From: Pseudomonas sp. 31-12
GTDB lineage: Bacteria; Pseudomonadota; Gammaproteobacteria; Pseudomonadales; Pseudomonadaceae
NCBI RefSeq assembly: GCF_003151075.1
Contig: NZ_CP029482.1
Location: 3,286,001 to 3,350,000, forward strand
Length of the DNA stretch: 64,000 nt
Reading direction: 5' to 3'
This document shows, one piece after another, positions 59,631 to 64,000 of this stretch. A program made the position numbers and the translations under genes. Positions within the stretch are counted from its first letter, which is position 1; each line of letters begins with the position of its first letter. Below the pieces are notes generated by a model. It was not told where the DNA came from, ran no database searches, and saw only the letters and a list, made by a program, of their open reading frames with translations.

Positions 59631-61031
59631 ATGAAAGGACCACGCGAAACCGACTTCGCCTATCAGGCGGTCTACCGTTACCTGACTAACCTCATCAACG
59701 AACCGGTCAGCGACACGCGGGTCCGCCTCCCTTCACTGCGGCAGTTGGCAGACCGATTGAGCGTGTCGATTTCGACCATCCAGTACGCCTATTCGCTACT
59801 GGAAAAGGAAGGCCGAGTGTACTCGGTCGCCAAATCCGGTTATTACGCATTGCCGGTGTCGTCCATTCGCCCGCTCAGCAGCGGCAATGACCTGCTCGAA
59901 ACGGTCTATGTGAATGCCAGACGTCCGGGAATGCTGGTGTTGAGCGCGGATGAACCGGCGTTGCTGCAGCCCCTGGACAGCCCGTTACTGCTCCTCGAAA
60001 GAGAACTGCTGCGTCAATACCCGCGCCAGCCGCAAACGACTTCACAACCTTGCGGTGAACTGGAACTGCGCGCCGCCCTGGCCGCACGATATACCTCCTC
60101 TCCGGCACGCTGCTGGCACGCCGATGACGTCTATATCGGCGCCGATTTGCGTGGCGTCCTGGAGATACTGATCGCCGTGCTGTGTCTCAAAGACGCCACG
60201 GTCGTCGTCGAATCACCCTGCGACTGGACGATTTTGCGTTTGCTTCAGGACGCTGACGTTCAGGTCATCGAGCTCCCCCTGCTAAGCAATGGCAGCCTGG
60301 ACCTTGAGCAGCTGACGCAATTGCTGGAGACCGAGCCGGTTCGGCTGGTCATGCTTTCATCCGGCCTCAACATGCCACGCGGTAGCGTGGCTCCTCAGAG
60401 CAACAGGCAGGCAGCCGCTCAGTTGCTGGAGCGTCATGGCAGCTGGGTGCTGGAGAACGACTGTTACGGCGAACTCGAATTCGAGTCCGACGGACTGCGG
60501 TTTCGCGATCTGCTGAACCCGGATCGGCTGATCGTCTTCTCCACCTTCGAAAAATCCATCGGGCCGGAGGCGCCTTATGGCTTTGTGCTCTCGCGGCAAT
60601 TGAGCGTCGAACTGCAGCGGCACTTCTTGTTGCGCTCATTCCGCTTGTCGCCGATTCGCCAGAAAGCCATCGCACGGCTATACAGCAATGGGCGAATCGA
60701 TCAGCACTTGCTGGTCCTGCGGCGGCTGCTCAAGGACCGCAAGGCGCACATGACCCAGCTGTTGCAGGAACGTCTGGGTGATGCCTTGCACTTCGTCGAC
60801 CCCGTAGGTGGTGCGACGATCTGGGTGCGGTCTTTGCGTCAGGTCGATGTACGTCGGGTGTTTCAGCGTCTGCTCAAGCATCAGGTGGTGATTGCGCCGG
60901 GGGAACTGTTCAGCCTCCACGGATTGCACGCGCAACACTTGCGCCTGAGTCATACCTTCGGCGGCGACCACGACCTCCCGGCGGTCATGGGTTTGCTGGG
61001 CGATGCGTTGCGCCTGGAGTCCATTGACTGA
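59631..61031 (+). CDS. MocR-type regulator (GntR domain plus aminotransferase fold)
   Basis: 466 residues. An N-terminal winged helix of the GntR family (RLPSLRQLADRLSVSISTIQYAYSLLEKEGRVY) is joined to a fold type I aminotransferase domain (about 95-460). The PLP lysine is present in FSTFEKSIGPEAPYGFVLS, with ENDCYGEL as the Asp region. MocR proteins bind PLP and often regulate a neighbouring gene. The adjacent 493-residue gene is a candidate target. The ATG at 59631 is used; no strong ribosome site is visible. Confidence 0.9.
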   Translation: MKGPRETDFAYQAVYRYLTNLINEPVSDTRVRLPSLRQLADRLSVSISTIQYAYSLLEKEGRVYSVAKSGYYALPVSSIRPLSSGNDLLETVYVNARRPGMLVLSADEPALLQPLDSPLLLLERELLRQYPRQPQTTSQPCGELELRAALAARYTSSPARCWHADDVYIGADLRGVLEILIAVLCLKDATVVVESPCDWTILRLLQDADVQVIELPLLSNGSLDLEQLTQLLETEPVRLVMLSSGLNMPRGSVAPQSNRQAAAQLLERHGSWVLENDCYGELEFESDGLRFRDLLNPDRLIVFSTFEKSIGPEAPYGFVLSRQLSVELQRHFLLRSFRLSPIRQKAIARLYSNGRIDQHLLVLRRLLKDRKAHMTQLLQERLGDALHFVDPVGGATIWVRSLRQVDVRRVFQRLLKHQVVIAPGELFSLHGLHAQHLRLSHTFGGDHDLPAVMGLLGDALRLESID

Positions 61032-61153
61032 CCAGGGCCGGGGCGCGTTGGTGATTGATAACATTTCGCCCGGGATCGATAACGTCGCGCTGCGGTCAAA
61101 CTGCCAGTAAACTGCATTCCTATTCCTGAACCACTCTATTCCAGAGGTTTTGC

Positions 61154-62800
61154 ATGACACTCAGTCCTTTTGCGGGCAAACCGGCACCGGCAGAATTGTT
61201 GGTCGACATCCCGCGACTGGTAACGGCCTATTACACTGGCCAGCCTGATGCCGCTATCTCGACCCAGCGTGTTGCCTTCGGCACGTCCGGACACCGAGGC
61301 AGCTCGTTCGACCTGAGTTTCAACGAATGGCACGTTCTGGCGATCAGCCAGGCCATCTGCCTGTACCGTGAGGCCCAGGGCATCGACGGTCCGCTGTTTG
61401 TCGGCATCGACACTCACGCGCTGTCCACTCCGGCCGGCGTCAGTGCCCTGGAGGTGCTGGCCGCGAACGGCGTCACGGTGATGATTGCCGAGGGTGACGA
61501 ATACACACCGACTCCGGCGATTTCCCACGCGATTCTTTGCTACAACCGTGGACGCACCTCGGGCCTGGCGGATGGCATCGTGATCACTCCGTCGCACAAT
61601 CCGCCGCAAAGCGGTGGCTATAAATACAACCCCACCAACGGTGGACCGGCCGATACCCACATCACCAAGTGGATCGAAGCCAAGGCCAACGAACTGCTGA
61701 GCAACAAGCTGGCTGGCGTCAAACGCATCAGCTACGAGCAGGCGCTGAAGGCCGGCACGACCCATCGCCACGATTACCTCAACACCTATGTCGCCGACCT
61801 GATCAACGTCATTGACTTCGATGCCATCCGTGACGCCAAGCTGCATCTGGGGGTCGATCCGCTGGGCGGAGCGGGGGTGCGTTATTGGTCGGCGATTGCC
61901 GAGCATTACCGTCTGGACCTTGAGGTGGTGAACAAACAGGTCGATCCGACGTTCCGTTTCATGACCGTCGACTGGGACGGGCAAATCCGCATGGACCCAT
62001 CGTCGAGCCATGCCATGCAAGGCCTGATCGGCCTGAAAGAGCGTTATGACGTCGCATTCGCCTGCGACCCGGATCACGATCGCCATGGCATCGTGACCCC
62101 GTCCGGTGGTCTGCTGGCGCCGAACAGCTATCTGGCGGTATCGATCGACTACCTGTTCCAGAACCGTCCGCAGTGGCGTGCCGACGCTGCCGTGGGCAAA
62201 ACCGTGGTCAGCAGCGGCTTGATTGATCGCGTGGCCAAGCGGCTGGGTCGTCGTCTTTACGAAGTGCCGGTCGGTTTCAAATGGTTTGCTGATGGTCTGT
62301 TCGACGGTTCGCTGGGTTTTGGCGGCGAAGAAAGCGCCGGTGCCTCGTTTTTGCGCAAGGACGGCGGCGTCTGGTGCACCGACAAGGACGGCTTGATTCC
62401 GGCATTGCTTGCCGCTGAAATGACCGCTCGCACGGGTCGTGATCCGAGCCAGGCCTATCGTGCGTTGACCGATGAACTTGGCGAGCCGTTCTCGGTACGC
62501 GTCGATGCAAAGGCCAATCCTGAACAGAAAGCCTTGCTGAGCAAGCTGTCGCCAGATCAGGTCACCTCGACCCAACTGGCTGGCGAAGCGATCCAGAGCA
62601 TCCTCAGCCATGCGCCGGGCAATGACCAGGCCATCGGCGGCTTGAAAGTCATGACCGAGAACGGCTGGTTTGCGGCACGGCCTTCGGGGACTGAGGACAT
62701 CTACAAGATCTACGCTGAGAGCTTCGTCAGTGACGAGCACCTCAAGCAGTTGGTTGCAGAAGCTCAGACCCTGGTGGATGGCGCTATTTCTGCGAAGTGA
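61154..62800 (+). CDS. pgm: Alpha-D-phosphoglucomutase
   Basis: 548 residues, matching E. coli Pgm (546). The phosphoserine loop is [14 protein letters not shown], the metal loop [11 protein letters not shown], the sugar loop GGEESAGAS and the phosphate loop [14 protein letters not shown]. It interconverts glucose 1-phosphate and glucose 6-phosphate, feeding UDP-glucose, glycogen and trehalose routes. The start is ATG at 61154 with CCAGAGG upstream. It stands alone and ends near a bidirectional terminator. Confidence 0.97.
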   Translation: MTLSPFAGKPAPAELLVDIPRLVTAYYTGQPDAAISTQRVAFGTSGHRGSSFDLSFNEWHVLAISQAICLYREAQGIDGPLFVGIDTHALSTPAGVSALEVLAANGVTVMIAEGDEYTPTPAISHAILCYNRGRTSGLADGIVITPSHNPPQSGGYKYNPTNGGPADTHITKWIEAKANELLSNKLAGVKRISYEQALKAGTTHRHDYLNTYVADLINVIDFDAIRDAKLHLGVDPLGGAGVRYWSAIAEHYRLDLEVVNKQVDPTFRFMTVDWDGQIRMDPSSSHAMQGLIGLKERYDVAFACDPDHDRHGIVTPSGGLLAPNSYLAVSIDYLFQNRPQWRADAAVGKTVVSSGLIDRVAKRLGRRLYEVPVGFKWFADGLFDGSLGFGGEESAGASFLRKDGGVWCTDKDGLIPALLAAEMTARTGRDPSQAYRALTDELGEPFSVRVDAKANPEQKALLSKLSPDQVTSTQLAGEAIQSILSHAPGNDQAIGGLKVMTENGWFAARPSGTEDIYKIYAESFVSDEHLKQLVAEAQTLVDGAISAK

Positions 62801-62807
62801 TTGAGGG

Positions 62808-62946
62808 ACTTGTGGCGAGGGGGCTTGCCCCCGTTGGGTCGCGAAGCGGCCCCGGCATTTCCCCGGCTATACCGCGATATAGATCTGACGACTGCTTCGC
62901 AGCCGAACGGGGCGATGGGGCGTTCCGACAAGCCCCCTCACCACAA
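62808..62946. repeat. Long imperfect inverted repeat, REP-like
   Basis: TTGTGGCGAGGGGGCTTGCC (from 62810) faces CAAGCCCCCTCACCACAAAG (ending about 62947). The middle has inverted GCGAAGCGGCCCCG and GACTGCTTCGCAGC parts. It belongs to the second REP family, also seen at 27690-27783. Confidence 0.78.
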
Positions 62947-62958
62947 AGGTTCAGATGT

Positions 62959-62994
62959 AAAAAGGGGCGACCATCAACGGTCGCCCCTTTTTTT
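62959..62994. terminator. Bidirectional intrinsic terminator between pgm and the pirin gene
   Basis: AAAAAGGGGCGACC (62959-62972) pairs with GGTCGCCCCTTTTT (62979-62992) around a 6-base loop. It has an A run and a T run, so it serves both strands. Confidence 0.92.
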
Positions 62995-63011
62995 GCCCTG
63001 CATTTACCCGA

Positions 63012-63707
63012 TCAAGCCAGATCCACCAACACAATCTCACTGTCTTCGATGGCAGTCACTCGCAACACCTGCTCATCCGCCACCGCCACACCGTCTCGGG
63101 CTTGGGCCCGCAAGCCATTGACCTCAATGACCCCGGTAGCTGGAACCAGATAAGCGCGACGACCACTGTCCAGGTGATATTCAGCGGATTCACCAGCCTT
63201 CAGGTTCGCCGCCACCAGCCGTGCATCAGCGCGGATTCGCAGGCTTTGATCATCGCCGGACTTGCCACTGGCCAGGGTCACGAAACCTTCGCGCTGACCT
63301 TTCGGGAAAGGCTTGGCGCCCCAGGAAGGGGCCAGGCCGGATTCATTCGGAATGATCCAGATCTGGAAGATCCTGGTTTCACCCGCCTCCAGGTTGTATT
63401 CGCTGTGGGCAATCCCGGTACCGGCACTCATGACCTGAACGTCGCCCGCTTCAGTGCGACCCTTGTTGCCCAGGTTGTCTTCGTGGGTAATTGCACCTTC
63501 ACGAACATAGGTGATGATTTCCATGTCTCGGTGCGGATGTTTCGGGAACCCGGTGCCCGAGGCAATCACGTCGTCGTTCCATACCCGCAGGTTGCCCCAG
63601 TTCATACGTTCCGGGTCGTGGTACTCAGCGAACGAAAAGTGGTGATGGGCATCCAACCAGCCATGGTGGGCGCCGCCCAGGGATTTGAAAGGTCTGAGTT
63701 CAAGCAT
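63012..63707 (-). CDS. Pirin family protein
   Basis: 231 residues of the bicupin pirin family. The metal site shows HPHRDMEI with GTGIAHSEYN (three His and one Glu). Bacterial pirins such as E. coli YhhW have quercetinase activity in vitro, while others act in redox or metabolic control. The ATG at 63707 gives the family start MLELRPFKSLGGAHHGW and follows a GGAGACG site; the frame to 63788 is not family-like. Confidence 0.93.
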   Translation of the reverse strand: MLELRPFKSLGGAHHGWLDAHHHFSFAEYHDPERMNWGNLRVWNDDVIASGTGFPKHPHRDMEIITYVREGAITHEDNLGNKGRTEAGDVQVMSAGTGIAHSEYNLEAGETRIFQIWIIPNESGLAPSWGAKPFPKGQREGFVTLASGKSGDDQSLRIRADARLVAANLKAGESAEYHLDSGRRAYLVPATGVIEVNGLRAQARDGVAVADEQVLRVTAIEDSEIVLVDLA

Positions 63708-63987
63708 GATCGTCTCCTGAAAAGGTTCGTCATGGGGCTGAGCGCCTGAGCCACGAAACGAGAACCGGTGGTTGATGGCGGGCATCATCTATCAGGCACC
63801 AATCGATAAAAAGCGTAAAAAATGCCTCATCATGATCGAATTAGTTGATGTCAATTAACCTCGAAATATTCTCACCCAGCCTTCACTTCATCGTATAAGC
63901 CAATGACCTGTAAGCATTTCACTAGAACTCAACGGCAAATACGGACACCATAGCCCTCGTCAGCCTCACACCCTGGAGTCCGCCCGC
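63708..63987. other. Intergenic region upstream of the pirin gene
   Basis: About 280 bases with the pirin promoter. No repeat, RNA or operator was recognised. Confidence 0.4.
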
Positions 63988-64000
63988 GTGCCGCAACACA
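63988..64000 (+). CDS. Possible start of a gene cut by the window edge
   Basis: A GTG at 63988 follows GGAG by nine bases and opens a frame that reads V/M-P-Q-H before the window ends. Four codons cannot identify a protein. Confidence 0.2.

Noticed and set aside
61136..62740. A 534-codon minus-strand frame opposite pgm
   Set aside because: Phosphoglucomutase on the plus strand has all four active-site loops, so this frame is a shadow.

Overview
The window reads as chromosomal DNA of a Pseudomonas of the P. fluorescens group. The evidence is a complete mannitol/sorbitol/arabitol operon in the P. fluorescens order (mtlR, mtlEFGKDYZ), a mexEF-oprN efflux operon with its mexT/mexS regulators, an lpxO-type lipid A hydroxylase, high G+C coding sequence throughout, and about ten copies of the paired 'GTGGGAGCGGGCTTGC' type REP element typical of that group. 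No tRNA, rRNA, CRISPR array, insertion sequence or prophage was seen.

Layout. 1-5.2 kb: 5' part of an ABC-F ATPase gene (ybiT), lpxO, a Ku gene with no ligase beside it, and a secreted small protein followed by a YliI-type sugar dehydrogenase. 5.3-9.1 kb: a divergent pair made of a GNAT-C39 peptidase fusion and a RimK-like ATP-grasp ligase, the latter followed by a CorA-like transporter; this looks like a poorly characterised peptide-modification system. 9.2-13.5 kb: small membrane and secreted proteins, ecotin, and a catalytic-domain-only threonine dehydratase preceded by a textbook transcription attenuator with an Ile-containing, possibly leaderless, leader peptide. 13.5-20.3 kb: a type VI secretion cargo module on the minus strand (vgrG, DUF4123 adaptor, two paralogous envelope proteins likely to be immunity proteins, class 3 lipase effector). 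20.6-30.4 kb: the mtl operon and its AraC regulator. 30.4-33.8 kb: two tandem PI-PLC-like proteins and a glycosyltransferase. 33.9-44.3 kb: a dense signalling island (response regulators, a triple-receiver hybrid kinase, CheR, receiver-less CheB, a second kinase, then on the other strand a KaiC-like ATPase overlapping a hybrid kinase). 44.4-48.9 kb: TPR protein and a FUSC/DUF1656/HlyD efflux operon. 49.1-57.5 kb: mexEF-oprN, mexT and mexS. 57.5-64 kb: an unrecognised 493-residue protein, a MocR-type regulator, pgm and a pirin.

How the parts work together. The mtl genes form one catabolic unit: an ABC importer (MtlEFGK), a polyol dehydrogenase (MtlD) and two sugar kinases (MtlY, MtlZ), probably switched on by MtlR through repeated AGTGC motifs upstream of mtlE. 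MexT probably drives both mexEF-oprN and the divergent mexS through two boxes that match its published consensus and lie at nearly the same distance (about 75 bp) from the two start codons. The T6SS module is translationally coupled from end to end, as expected of a spike-adaptor-immunity-effector unit. Start codons were re-chosen by Shine-Dalgarno position, family N-termini and overlaps; many therefore lie inside the longest open frame. All functional calls rest on reading the sequence and recalling protein families; no database search was run.
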